Source of the DNA: Marvania coccoides
Lineage: Eukaryota > Chlorophyta > Trebouxiophyceae > Chlorellales > Chlorellaceae
Assembly (NCBI GenBank): GCA_963854735.1
Contig: OY978105.1
Location: 1,116,001 to 1,180,000 of the forward strand
Direction of reading: 5' to 3'
DNA length: 64,000 nucleotides
The translations under genes and the position numbers were made by a program. The notes beneath the pieces were generated by a model. The model did no database searches. It saw only the letters and a list, made by a program, of their open reading frames with translations, and had not been told where the DNA came from. Of the stretch, positions 47,041 to 57,721 are shown in pieces. Position 1 is the first letter of the stretch; every line of letters begins with the position of its first letter.

Positions 47041-47698
47041 TTATCGTTTCCTCAGCACTGCTACCGCGATGCTGGCCACCACCCCCAGGATGGCGGCCCC
47101 AGCGCTGATGCCAATTAAACCGTCTTTCACGATCTCATGTTCCACCGAGTCAAGCAGCGTCTGCGCCTGGCGGAAGTCGGGATACTGCTCTAGCACCCCC
47201 CGCAGCGTGTCTCGTGCTGCCAGGTGGTGCAGCAGGCGGAACTGCGCCACAGCACGCAGGTAGAGCAGCTCTCGACGCTCCGCCTGCTCGCCGGACAGCA
47301 GCGCCTCGAGGAGCTCAAGGCCGCGGGCCGCGTCGCGCTTGGCGTCGTGCGAGTGCACCAAGGCCCAGGTGAGACTGCGTGCAACAGAGAAATGGGGAGA
47401 GAAAGGGTAAGAATAAAACAAAACAAAGACCCCAAAGGGGATGATTGAAGCTTGGCAAGGGACTGGCGGAAACTTCTTCTGTGCTGGCTCACTTGAAGCA
47501 CTTGTCGATGGCCTCCTGGCCGCCCTGCGCAGCTGCATCCTCGTACTCAGTCTGCAGCATCCGGATGTGGGCCCTGTCGGTGTAAGGCAGGCCTGCGCTG
47601 TCGCGTTCAGCCATTTTGGGGACCTCAGATGCAGAATTTTTGCCAAAAAGTGCGTTGCCTAGGTTGATTTCCAGCACCGGCGAGAGTTTCACGGACAT
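47041..47698 (-). CDS. FIS1: FIS1 mitochondrial/peroxisomal fission protein, 2 exons
   Basis: Tail-anchored TPR-like adaptor on mitochondria and peroxisomes in organelle fission. Exons 47493-47698 and 47041-47374 join in phase (CFN/LTWALVHS), giving about 179 residues. The helical bundle shows DAAAQGGQEAIDKCFN, TWALVHSHDAKRDAARGLEL, RRELLYLRAVAQFRLLHHLA and RDTLRGVLEQYPDFRQAQTL, the family's signature. A C-terminal anchor GLIGISAGAAILGVVASIAV ends in AVLRKR, the usual basic tail. The N-terminal about 30 residues are longer than in yeast or human Fis1, as in plants. ATG 47698 is the first in frame. Confidence 0.94.
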
Positions 47699-47877
47699 GT
47701 ACGCTATGTATATTTCTATTTGAAATTATTGTACAAGCAGTGAGCCAACGCGGACTCTCGGTCTTCTCTCAACAACTAAAAAACTAAAAAACGACCCTAA
47801 AACGCTGGCCAGGCACGTGCTATTGGCGCAAATATTTATTAAAAATAAATCCGAACACATCCTGATCATCCCCGTCG

Positions 47878-49047
47878 ATGATCAGGCTCAGATCCGGCCT
47901 CACCACTGCTCGCAGCATCGGCCACATCCAAACAGCGCAGCGGCCTCGCTCCCTCGTCTCCATGCACGCCTCTGAGCCCCCTCAAATCTGCGTGTTTGCG
48001 CCCACCGACCACGAGCTGCGGGCAGCGGAGCAGCGCTGCGCAGGAAGCTCTTCAGCTTCCTCTTTTTTGGAGACCCCCGGCGACCCGCCAACTCAGCACC
48101 ACCTCTCATTCCACACTACTGCCGCCCCTTCAGACGAGCGCTGCGGCACCTTTGACCCTTCCCGCTACTTTGTCGCCCTAGAGACCTCCTGTTTGGGCCG
48201 CACCCTCTTTACGGCAGCAACCACCGCCTCAACGCAGACGCTCATCCAAAACAACGGCGCCAAGCTGCCAGAAGGCACCGTGTTTGTGACAGATCGACAG
48301 GCGGGGGGCAAGGGTCGCGGCGGCAACGCATGGGAGTCTCCACCAGGCTGCCTAATGTTTTCTACCTCTGCCCGTCTCGCCGTGTCTGGTCAACGCCTGC
48401 CCTTTGTGCAGTACCTAGTCACGCTAGCGGTAGTGCAAGCGGCGCAGGCAGAGGCCGCATCTGCGGTTTGCGCAGCTCTACGTTCCAGCAGCGGCAGCGG
48501 TCTGGATAGCGCTGGAACCGCACTGCAGAATAAAGAAGATTTTAGCATAGACCTCAGAATAAAGTGGCCCAACGACGTGTACGCCAAAGGGATGAAGCTG
48601 GGGGGCATTCTGTGCCATTCTTTCTACCGAGAAGGCCAGTTCCAGGTCACCATTGGCGTGGGCCTCAATCTGGCCAACCGCCAGCCGACCACTTGCATCG
48701 ATGCGCTGGCAGAGGCCGCAGCAGCGGCCGCGGGGGCGCCGGCACCCCCACCGCCGGTGCAGCGCGAGGTGCTGCTGGCTGGCATTATGACACGGCTGGA
48801 GCCGATGCTGGCAAGGCTAGCGGAGGCTGGGTTTGCTCCGTTTGAGCGAGAGTACTACTCTGCGTGGCTGCACTCGGGGCAGGAGGTGCGGCTGGAGGAG
48901 GAGGGGCGGCAGGTGTGCGTTGTGGTGCGAGGGCTGAGCCCCCATGGGTATTTAATGGCAGAGGATGAGGCTGGGCGGCGGTATGAACTGCACCCCGATG
49001 GCAACAGCTTCGATTTCTTTAATGGCTTGGTCAGAAAGAAGTTGTGA
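47878..49047 (+). CDS. HCS1: Biotin-protein ligase (holocarboxylase synthetase), intronless
   Basis: Attaches biotin to carboxylases such as acetyl-CoA carboxylase, via biotinyl-AMP. A single 389-codon ORF with no intron. The N-terminus (RSGLTTARSIGHIQTAQRPR) may be an organelle-targeting sequence and is followed by a second Met, so dual targeting is possible as in plants. Catalytic motifs: FVTDRQAGGKGRGGNAWESP (the biotin/ATP-binding GxGRxG loop), the conserved KWPNDVY and KLGGILC, then FQVTIGVGLNLANRQP. The C-terminal domain (EREYYSAWLHSGQEVRLEEE, VRGLSPHGYLMAEDEAG) matches the BirA-type cap. Lacks the N-terminal DNA-binding helix-turn-helix of bacterial BirA. Confidence 0.93.
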   Translation: MIRLRSGLTTARSIGHIQTAQRPRSLVSMHASEPPQICVFAPTDHELRAAEQRCAGSSSASSFLETPGDPPTQHHLSFHTTAAPSDERCGTFDPSRYFVALETSCLGRTLFTAATTASTQTLIQNNGAKLPEGTVFVTDRQAGGKGRGGNAWESPPGCLMFSTSARLAVSGQRLPFVQYLVTLAVVQAAQAEAASAVCAALRSSSGSGLDSAGTALQNKEDFSIDLRIKWPNDVYAKGMKLGGILCHSFYREGQFQVTIGVGLNLANRQPTTCIDALAEAAAAAAGAPAPPPPVQREVLLAGIMTRLEPMLARLAEAGFAPFEREYYSAWLHSGQEVRLEEEGRQVCVVVRGLSPHGYLMAEDEAGRRYELHPDGNSFDFFNGLVRKKL

Positions 49048-49599
49048 GATTTTTTTTTGCAATCAACTATTTACGCGCGTAACGCATGCAAATGCGGATG
49101 CCTGGCACTAATCTCATGAGGCTCCAATGACAATAAAATTTGTTTGGCTCGGGACAGCAACTCTTTGGCGACGGTGGTTGCGCTCCGCTGCGGCTGCAGC
49201 ACCCCAGGTTAAACTGGACTTGCTCGCAAGCGCCATCTACGTCCCTCGTACAACGCCGTCTTCAAGTACAGCGCTTTTCTTTTCAGGGCATTTTCACAAA
49301 AAAAAAACTAAAACTAAAACTACTATAAACTAGCAAATAATTAAACTAAAAAAACCCACTTTTGCTTTGCGATATCTTTCAATGCTTAAACTATAATCCA
49401 TTGCTGGCATGGGATGGTCAAAGTGCTTGGTACCTCTCCATCAATTGTGACACTAACTCGAGGGGAATTTTGATCGGGTTGGCAAAATGACGCCGCGCTA
49501 ACTTGTGGTTTGACGCAAGATAAACGTTGCACGCGCACTGAGCTGCACCACGGCCGGCCACACATAAATCAACCTCACTTTTCGAAGGGGAGGAGCAGA
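49048..49599. other. Spacer before FAS1-kinase A
   Basis: About 550 nt. It includes simple ACTAAA-rich sequence near 49300-49350. No coding segment. Promoter of the kinase gene expected. Confidence 0.45.
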
Positions 49600-52249
49600 A
49601 TGCCAGCTGCGACTTGCAGAGGGGCGCTGCTGGTGCTTGCAGCAGTTTTGGCAGCGCTGTGCGGTCCATGCGCAGCGCAAATTGTGAGAATTCGCCTTAA
49701 TTTGTCGTGTCGGTTTAATTCTGTTCCTGGCTGTCCCTACGAAAACAAGACGCTTTCTCTGCTCAAGCTCCTCCTTTTCTCCACTTCAGCCCCGCCCTGC
49801 ATGCGAAAACAGCAACACGGTGTATGACCTCATGGCTTCCGACCCCAGCCATGCATTAGGGAGGAAAATAATTGACAACTTGGGCGCCAACATCTTCCTC
49901 ATGAATGCATTCATAAATTCGACGGCTTTTGTGCCAACAGATGAATTCCTCAAAGCAGGTCTAGCCAAGTATGGTAAGCAGAGAAGAAAGAATTGATTTC
50001 CAAGTATATAAGCCCTCTCACATACACGTTTTCCCCTGAAACTGCAGCTGGCCTGCAGGAAATCGACCTCGAGACTGTGGGGTTCGGTCCAGAGATTCTT
50101 GGTGCGGTGTATGCAGTGACTGAAGGGAGCTACAGCCCTGACGCCTTGCTCTCCATCCCCAGCGTCAACACGGTGATGGGGATGCTGAATGGCACCGACT
50201 TCACAGTGACCGTGACAAAGGATGGCGACGGCCAGTTGTATTTCACAAGCCTCACGGAAGGCAACATTGCGCGAGTGGTAGAAACCAAAATTGCCTGCAA
50301 CGGATACTTTTACAAGCTAGACGCTATGCTGCTCCCCAGCGAAACAGCCACCGAAATTCCCAGCAGATTTGGGTACGGCACGCAGCTGCTGGAGATTTTC
50401 ATGAACGGCAGCAAATGCGGAGTGCCCCTCCCGCAGACGGTGGCGCAGCTGCCAGATTCCGCAGAGTGGCTGGAGATCTGGAAACAAACCGGCATGGACA
50501 GCCCACTCAGGTACGAAGTAACATTGTCGTATTGCTTTGCCAGCCATACACCCATGCATATTTGTTTATTATATGATAACGGATTTGATCTGCAGTGCCT
50601 GGAACCTGAGCGCGACCATCTTCGTGCCACAAAGCGGCCAGGCTTCAGCGGGAAACGCTGGAGGGGTGATGTACAACATGCTGCGCGGAGCGTACTGTCC
50701 CACCGAGCTCACAGCCGCCGGCAGTAAAAACAGCATGCTGGGCGAGGCGGCAGGTCTGGACCTGCCCCTGAGCTTCTCCAACGACTTTGGAACGCTGGTG
50801 ATCACCGGCAGGTTTGGGACCGCGCGCGTGCTGAATGTCAGCATTGCATGCAACTCTGTGGTTTATACTATTGATGTAGCGCTGGAGCCACCCCTCGACA
50901 ACCAGCTGCTCGACGTGTCCCCGCCGTTTACGCTGCCTACGCTGCCTGTGCGGCACATGACCTGCAATCCGCCGGTTTTGGGACCCATTTATGGAAAATT
51001 GGTGGGTGACGGTAAACAGTCCAACGCAGCACCAGGCAACGCCAACGGCAGCGCGGCCCTTCCCACGCAGCCCTCGTCCGGAAGCAACACTGCGGTGGTG
51101 GTGGGCGTGGCGGTAGGCGCCTTTTTTATTGTTGTACTCGCCGCTGCGGCAGCGTTTGTGTGGATTCGCCGCAAGAGGCGAAGAGGGGACAGCATTGTCT
51201 CCTTAACTCCAGCCGCGCTGGGAAATGAAAAGGCAGGAGCAGCAGAGATCGAATTGAAAGCATCCACGCCGCGATATTGCCTCGCTGCCGACATTTTCAG
51301 CTCAAGCTCCACCAAACCGCATGTTGGCAATCGCAGCGATGAAACACCGTTGTGTGACATCAACACTGACCTCGAAGATTTTCACCCAGCCAACCAGATT
51401 GCCAGGCTGGCTGCCATGGGCGCGACGCCTTACGACCTGTGGGAGATCAATACAGCTGACGTGGAGGTGGCGCTGCACCCAGACGGAGGGCCAGTCGAGC
51501 TGGGTCGCGGCTCATTTGGCGCAGTTTATCGGGGCACTCTGCGTGGCGTGCAGACTGCTGCCATCAAAGTGCTGAGTGCCGACGTGGGCAGCGACGCCGG
51601 GGCTGCGATTCAGCGCGAAGCAGCCATCCTGAAGCACGTCAATCGCGACCGCAACGTGGTGCAACTCTACGGCACCTGCAAAATGCCGGACGGGAAATTG
51701 CTGCTGGTGATGGAGCTCATGGAGGGCGGCGACTTGAGACGCGCGCTGAACAACCCTGAGACGGCGGAGGCGCTGGCTTGGCAGCATGGTGGAAAGCCTG
51801 TTGCGCTGGACATTACCCGAGGGCTCACAGCTCTGCACGCAATCAACGTCATCCACAGGGATCTAAAATCGAAGAACATCCTTTTAACCAGCACACTAAC
51901 CGCCAAGGTGGCTGATGTGGGCATCGCAGCGGTGCACTCGCAGGGCTACCTGACTGCCAGCGCAGGGCAGGTGATTGGGACGCTGGCCTGGAGCGCCCCC
52001 GAGCTGCTGTTAGGGGGGCGGTGTACCGAAAAAGTGGACATCTACAGCCTGGGAATTGTGCTGTGGGAGCTGGCCACCGGCAAAACTCCGCAGCGGGGTT
52101 TCACGCAGCAGCAGCAGCCCTCCGACCGCTGCCCCGCTGAGCTGGTGGCGCTGATTGCAGAGTGCACACTCCCCAATCCCAGCGACCGGCCTAATGCAAA
52201 GGAGGTGTACGGCAGGCTTCTTCGTGTGCCACCCGTCCAGGGCGTGTGA
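49600..52249 (+). CDS. FAS1-domain receptor-like protein kinase A, 4 exons
   Basis: Predicted single-pass membrane kinase. Exons 49600-49683, 49790-49973, 50048-50510 and 50595-52249 join in phase, giving about 795 residues. Exon 1 is a signal peptide (ALLVLAAVLAALCGPCAAQ). The outside part has two fasciclin (FAS1)-like regions: NTVYDLMASDP..., FINSTAFVPTDEFLKAGL, NIARVVETKIACNGYFYKLD; then SATIFVPQSGQ, YNMLRGAYCPTELTAAGS and NVSIACNSVVYTID. A membrane segment follows (VVVGVAVGAFFIVVLAAAAAF) with RRKRRRG just inside. The kinase has GRGSFGAVYRG, AIKV, VIHRDLKSKNILL, KVADVGIA (DVG in place of DFG) and SAPELL, a TKL-like layout. Its kinase DNA is nearly identical to copy B over about 550 nt. Confidence 0.88.
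51798..52149 (+). repeat. 352-nt identical kinase tract, copy A
   Basis: Identical base for base to 55512-55863, by direct comparison. The flanks diverge quickly. Points to gene conversion or recent duplication of the kinase catalytic core. Confidence 0.9.
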
Positions 52250-53042
52250 TTTTACTAGTGCTTTTCGGTCAAAGTTCACTATTCGTTTTCGGTAAAATTT
52301 TCAAATAATTGGGTTTTATATTGTTATTGTTCGTACGTTCTTTTTTCTTCTCCCACATTTTTTTTTAGTATTTAATGCATGCATCAGGATGATGCCTTGC
52401 ATGAATTAACGAAGAAGCATGCTTGCTGAAATGCACTCCACCCGTGCATGGGTATCTCAATTACCCCCTGTCTGGGTCCATGCAGCCTAGACATACATTG
52501 GCCTGGAAAACTCCGAAATGTAAAAAAAACAGAGTTAATTAAAAGAAATAATCAATCAATACAACTGTCTGACCTACAACTGAGCTGCCCCTAAAAGAAG
52601 AGAAGCCAGAAACTCTGAGAAAGCAGAAGCTTTTTAGGAAAAAAGAAGATGCGCCAATTAAATTAAACGGGAATGGTTAAATTAAAGAAAAATAAGAACG
52701 GAAGAAAGGTGAGGGCCGCTTCCTCTCTGTTTTTGGGGGAAATAGCGATGAAAAGGAATCATTCTAATGTAAAGTAGAGAGATCTTAAATTCTTAAATTC
52801 TTGAAATATTTGTTGTTGTTATTGTTGTAGGCGGTGTGCTCGAGGTTGATTGATGTATAATATAATATACATTTACAGGGACATATAAGTATTCTTTGTT
52901 TCCGCAATGGGCCCTCCTTCTTGAAATTTATACGAGACGAACTTCGTTGGGAACTTCGTTTCGGAAGCGTTAACGCACATTATTGTTAATTTAACTCGAT
53001 TGGTGTTTTGTGGATTCAGTGCTCGATGTGCTGATTGATACA
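52250..53042. other. AT-rich spacer between FAS1-kinase copies
   Basis: About 790 nt of AT-rich noncoding sequence with short repeats (TAATATAATATA near 52860). It shows no remnant of kinase or FAS1 coding sequence. Holds the 3' UTR of copy A and the promoter of copy B. Confidence 0.5.
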
Positions 53043-55975
53043 ATGCACGTATTAAATGCAGTGTTGCTACTTGTTCTGTGTGTTGAAGGACGCTGCCAGC
53101 AGGTGAGGGGGCGCACTTGGTTTTCGAATCGAAACCCATCGTTCACGCCGTGTTGCATCCCTTTAATTTCACTCTTACGTCTGGATTTTTGTGTGTGCCG
53201 TTGGTCAATCTCCACATGGAATTCGTTTGCAGGCATGCGGAACCTTGCCTACTGTCGGAGAGATTGTGTCTGCCGACCCCGACACCTCGCTCACTGCAGC
53301 GTGGCTCAAAAACACCAATGCCACTGCGCTGTACAACGCCCAAAGCAGCAATGTCACGGTGCTCGTCGCCACGGACGCTGCGCTGCGAGAAGGAGTCTTG
53401 AGATGGGGTGAGCAAGCTGGCCAATCCTTTCCCCCTCAAAAGCTAGATACGCGTTGCACGTGTTTCTTCTCCCTTGTGGCAACGCGCTTGTTATTTCAAC
53501 TCTCCATGCATGCATCTCACCACCTGTCCCTGTCCCATGCACCCCCTGCTTCAGCAAACATGACGTTGGATGCCGAGAACGCTGGGATCAATGCCTCCCA
53601 TGGCATCCTCGCTATGTACAACACCCTGGAGGGGAGGTACTCGGCGGAAAATTTCAAGATGGTGCCCAGCATCAATTCTATTCTTGGGAGGTACACACAG
53701 GAAGACTATGTGGTCGAGGTCACCGGCACTGCCGACAGCGCCCTGCAGGCCATAGGAGTGGTGCCAGGTGAAGTGGCTCGGGTGTTGAATTACACGGCCG
53801 CGTGCAATGGCTTCGTCATTAAAGTCGACAAGCTGCTGCTGCCCGCGAAGAAATTCAGCGAGATTGACATTAGCTTTGACCGTATTTTTCAGACGCAGCT
53901 CATAACCAACGGCAGCTGGACCTGTCCCGTGTCGCTGCTGGATGAGGTGGCGGCTGTGCGCAATGTCCAGAAGTGGACGGAGGTCCTGCAAACCACGGGG
54001 ATGGTGACACCTCTGCGGTACGAAGGGGATAAATTTACCAGTGTGGTTTTTGCTGCAATCATTTTTTATTAATTGTATTCCGTTATATTTGCTGTTTGCT
54101 ATATGTGTGGTTCAATTTGACTCCACCTTATTCAAGACGGCTGTAATTCCGTTTATTTGTTTTTTTCGCTCACCCCCTCCCCACACCTTCCCACTCTTCC
54201 TTTGCAGAGACGACCAGCTCAGCTCCACCATCTTCGTGCCCCTAGACCAGACCGAGCAGGTCGATGACTTCTTCACCCCCACAGCCGACTCGGTTATGTA
54301 CAACATGCTGCTGGGGGCGTGGTGCCCTGACGAACTCATTGCAGCAGGCTCCAAAAACAGCATGCTGGGGGAGTACACTGACCGTGCGCTGCCGCTGCGC
54401 TTCACCAACGACTCTGGGACGCTGGTCATCAGCGGAGATTTCGGCAGCTCTCGGGTGCTGAGAACCGAGATGGGGTGCCACTCCGTGATTTTTGTGACCG
54501 ATGTCCCGCTGTACCTGCCGCGCCCCGCTATTGCGGCCCCCTTGGCACTGCCCACGCTACCCATTCGGCACATCACATGCAACCCTGTGACCTATAAAAG
54601 CGACGCAGGTGGAAGCGACGGCAGCAGTGCCACCGCCTTGGCCGTAGGGCTGGGCGTGGGACTGGGGTGCGCGGTGCTGCTTGCTGGCTTTGCGGGTTTA
54701 CTATTTTATCGTCACCGCCGCAGCGAGGGCAGCACGGCCGCTTCTTCCATCTCCAGTTCATTCAAAGACACCTGGACCGGCACGCCCACGAACACGCCGC
54801 CTGATTCCGCCTCTGTGGACGCCGCTTCTGCCATGGAGACCGGCACCTCGGACGCTAAATTTCAGCAGCAGCAGGAGCAGCAGCAAGGTGGGGACACCAA
54901 CCAGAGCAAGAGCGAGTACAACACAGTGCTGTCTGCTCCCGCCTCCACCATATTTGAGTCGCTACTATCCTTCCCCACCGTCTCCCTGGCGTCAGAACCC
55001 GTCAGGGTACCCACCACCCCGTCGCCAACTACAGCAAAAGCCAAATCGGCAGCTTCCGACGCCAGCCTGCCTTCTGCCGGCAAGCGCTCCGTCGGCGACA
55101 TAAAGGGCCAGCTGACGCGGCTCGGGGCGCCGGAAGAGACGGGGATGGACTTGTGGGAGCTTGATCAAGCTGATGTGGAGGTGGATTTAACCCCCACAGG
55201 CAAGCCAATCGAGCTGGGGCGGGGGTCTTTTGGTGCGGTGTACCGCGGCACCTTGCGTGGCGTGCAGCCAGCGGCCATCAAGGTGATGAACGCCGATGTC
55301 GGCAGCGACGCAGAAGCTGCGTTCCAGCGCGAGGCAGCCATCCTGAAGCACGTCAATCGTGACCGCAACGTGGTGCAACTCTACGGCACATGCAAAATGC
55401 CGGACGGGAAATTGCTGCTGGTGACGGAGCTCGTGGAGGGCGGCGACTTGAGACGCGCGCTGAACAACCCTGAGACGGCGGAGGCGCTGGCTTGGCAGCA
55501 TGGTGGAAAGTCTGTTGCGCTGGACATTACCCGAGGGCTCACAGCTCTGCACGCAATCAACGTCATCCACAGGGATCTAAAATCGAAGAACATCCTTTTA
55601 ACCAGCACACTAACCGCCAAGGTGGCTGATGTGGGCATCGCAGCGGTGCACTCGCAGGGCTACCTGACTGCCAGCGCAGGGCAGGTGATTGGGACGCTGG
55701 CCTGGAGCGCCCCCGAGCTGCTGTTAGGGGGGCGGTGTACCGAAAAAGTGGACATCTACAGCCTGGGAATTGTGCTGTGGGAGCTGGCCACCGGCAAAAC
55801 TCCGCAGCGGGGTTTCACGCAGCAGCAGCAGCCCTCCGACCGCTGCCCCGCTGAGCTGGTGGCACTGATTGCAGAGTGCACCGAAGCAGACGCTCGCAAA
55901 CGGCCTAACGCCAAAGAGGTATACGCGCGAATATTGGAAATACCTCCATTGATTGCTGCTGACAAGTTTTTATAA
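53043..55975 (+). CDS. FAS1-domain receptor-like protein kinase B, 4 exons
   Basis: Tandem paralogue of copy A with the same exon structure: 53043-53102, 53233-53407, 53555-54017 and 54208-55975, giving about 820 residues. Exon 1 is a signal peptide (LNAVLLLVLCVEGRC). FAS1-like regions: SNVTVLVATDAALREGVLRW, GILAMYNTLEGRYSAENF, ARVLNYTAACNGFVIKVD; then STIFVPLDQ, YNMLLGAWCPDELIAAGS and RTEMGCHSVIFVTDV. The membrane segment is LAVGLGVGLGCAVLLAGFAG followed by RHRRS. The juxtamembrane region is longer than in A and rich in Ser/Thr/Gln. Kinase motifs GRGSFGAVYRG, AIKV, HRDLKSKNIL and ADVG are shared. The outer part is only about half identical to A while the kinase is almost identical. Confidence 0.88.
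55512..55863 (+). repeat. 352-nt identical kinase tract, copy B
   Basis: Matches 51798-52149 with no difference. Just outside, I count a handful of mismatches per 200 nt, then wide divergence. Confidence 0.9.
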
Positions 55976-55986
55976 TAATAGTATAC

Positions 55987-56202
55987 CTAGTAAGTGGGGA
56001 AACTCTCATGTTCAATAAAATAATCAAATTGGTCTGTCTGACTGCCTAACTCTCGGTTTATTAATTCATTTATTTCACCCCCCTCCATAAACTTAATTAC
56101 TTCTTGAAATGACAAGTCTTTGTCTGGGTTTTTTTTGTCACTCGAATAAGTCGCGACTTTCCTTGACTGTTTAGAGGAGCCTTTGATTTTTTTGGCAAAC
56201 AT
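55987..56202 (-). CDS. Small 71-residue protein, unknown
   Basis: A single-exon ORF whose stop lies 11 nt from the stop of the convergent kinase B gene. It starts MFAKKIKGSSKQSRKVATYS and carries LSFQEVIKFMEGGEINELIN. The latter recalls the helix that opens small fungal/plant proteins with the F.EV..L...G pattern, but the usual Pro-Gly-Ile continuation is missing. Codons end mostly in A or T, unlike nearby genes. May be a real small gene, a fragment, or chance. No signal or membrane segment. Confidence 0.4.
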   Translation of the reverse strand: MFAKKIKGSSKQSRKVATYSSDKKNPDKDLSFQEVIKFMEGGEINELINRELGSQTDQFDYFIEHESFPTY

Positions 56203-56490
56203 TGACTATGACTATGTAGTACAATAGTACTACTACTGAGCCTCCAAGCGTCGCCACCGCCGCTGGTGTTTTGATTGAATGAATGAACAAGTCAGCTCTT
56301 TTTGGACGAAACCCCTCCTCCTCATTTTATTTTTAAAAATCGTCTTCTCTCTCGCGCTGTCCAAGATATTCGGAGCGAGTCGCCGTTCATTACTTGAGTT
56401 CACAATTGACGGATATAATTAAAAAAAACTGAAGATAGTCATCAACAGCAGCACCACATCAAAATAAAGAAAGACGCGGTGTTTTATCAA

Positions 56491-57210
56491 TCATTCCTGG
56501 GCGGTAGGGGGCGCCGCTTCCACTGCCACAGCTCCGCCCTCTGCCGTGCCGCCGTCCTCGCCAGCAGCAGCACGCTGCCTGCCACCACGCCCACCCCTGC
56601 GGTGCCTCCTGTTACCCCCTCCTCCTCCGCCTCCTCCACCACCAGCGCCTTCTCTGGCTGGCGCTTCTTCGCCATTTTCACCAACAGGCTTGGGGCGGGG
56701 GCGCCCGCGCCCCCTGCCCCGCCCGCGGCCACCAGACCGTCTCGACCTGCCGCCCTCCTCGCCGTTGTCCTCGCCCTCGCCCGCCAGTGCCCCTTCGTCG
56801 TCCACCGGCTTGAAATCTTCGGGGGACAGCGGGGCCTGGTAGCCGGGCGCAGCGGTGTCCCCCGCCTCCTTTGACAGCGTGATGGTGACTACCGACACAT
56901 GACGCACCGTCTCGATGCGGTCCAGGCCCTCCACCTTGGGCTCCCAGATGTCGGTGATGTCTGTGGACGAGATGACAGTGGACTGGTGCAGCCCCTCCAC
57001 GCGGCGCTTCATGATCTCGGCGATGGCCACCGTCTTGTTGATGGCCTTGCCCATGGCGCGGAGGATGACGGAGTCGAGCCCCTTCTCCGTGAACAGCGTG
57101 TTTGCGTAAGAGATGTAGTTCCTTGATTTTCCACCAGACGTGATGCGCAGCTCGTTCTCTTCCACCGTCTCCTCTGGGCGAGGAGTGCGGAGACGGGTGT
57201 AATTCTCCAT
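56491..57210 (-). CDS. Alba-domain DNA/RNA-binding protein with RGG tail
   Basis: Binds RNA or DNA; plant Alba proteins act in RNA stability and R-loop control. From ATG 57210 to the stop at 56491 the protein has 239 residues in one coding exon. An AG acceptor lies just upstream (57222), so the 5' UTR probably contains an intron. The Alba fold is shown by NELRITSGGKSRNYISYANT, LDSVILRAMGKAINKTVAIA, EIMKRRVEGLHQSTVISSTD and VRHVSVVTITLSK. The tail has an acidic stretch, then Arg/Gly repeats (GGRGRGRGRGRPRPKP) and a poly-Gly block, an RGG-type RNA-binding tail. It is the longer (RGG) class of plant Alba proteins. It is divergent from CCT5. Confidence 0.92.
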   Translation of the reverse strand: MENYTRLRTPRPEETVEENELRITSGGKSRNYISYANTLFTEKGLDSVILRAMGKAINKTVAIAEIMKRRVEGLHQSTVISSTDITDIWEPKVEGLDRIETVRHVSVVTITLSKEAGDTAAPGYQAPLSPEDFKPVDDEGALAGEGEDNGEEGGRSRRSGGRGRGRGRGRPRPKPVGENGEEAPAREGAGGGGGGGGGGNRRHRRGGRGGRQRAAAGEDGGTAEGGAVAVEAAPPTAQE

Positions 57211-57721
57211 GATTGAGTCCCTGCACCCGAAACAACAGCGGGGTGAGCACAGATCAAAGGATTGCATGTTTCAAGGACCCAGACCCAAGGCCAGATGGCG
57301 TCGGGCGCACGGGCAGCTCGCATGCATGGCATGGAAATTGGATGTCCGATCAGCAGGCGCATGCGAAATCTACGGCGGGGAAGCGGCAGAATCCGAAACA
57401 TGTCCACCGAAACCCAAACGCACCTATGATTGATGCACACTCTGCTGTTTGATCAAGGATTTATGCACTCACTGCTAGATAATCGCGTGTTTATTCCCAA
57501 AAGGGGGTCGAGGCTTTCATATTTGCTGCAAGACGCACGACGCTTCGAGGAAAGCTTTGACTTTTGCCTCTTTGAGGCGGCCAACAGCCTGAACGCACGT
57601 TTGTATTACTTTAAAAATACACAACGTGCATACAACAGTGCTGCGGCGGAGTGCAGAGCGCAGTTGGTGTCACTTGGTCTGCACCTTTTTTTTATATTTT
57701 TTTCCATCAGAACACGCAGCC
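57211..57721. other. Divergent promoter region between Alba and CCT5
   Basis: About 510 nt. It likely holds a 5' UTR intron of the Alba gene and the CCT5 promoter. An ORF from 57430 is not convincing. Confidence 0.45.
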
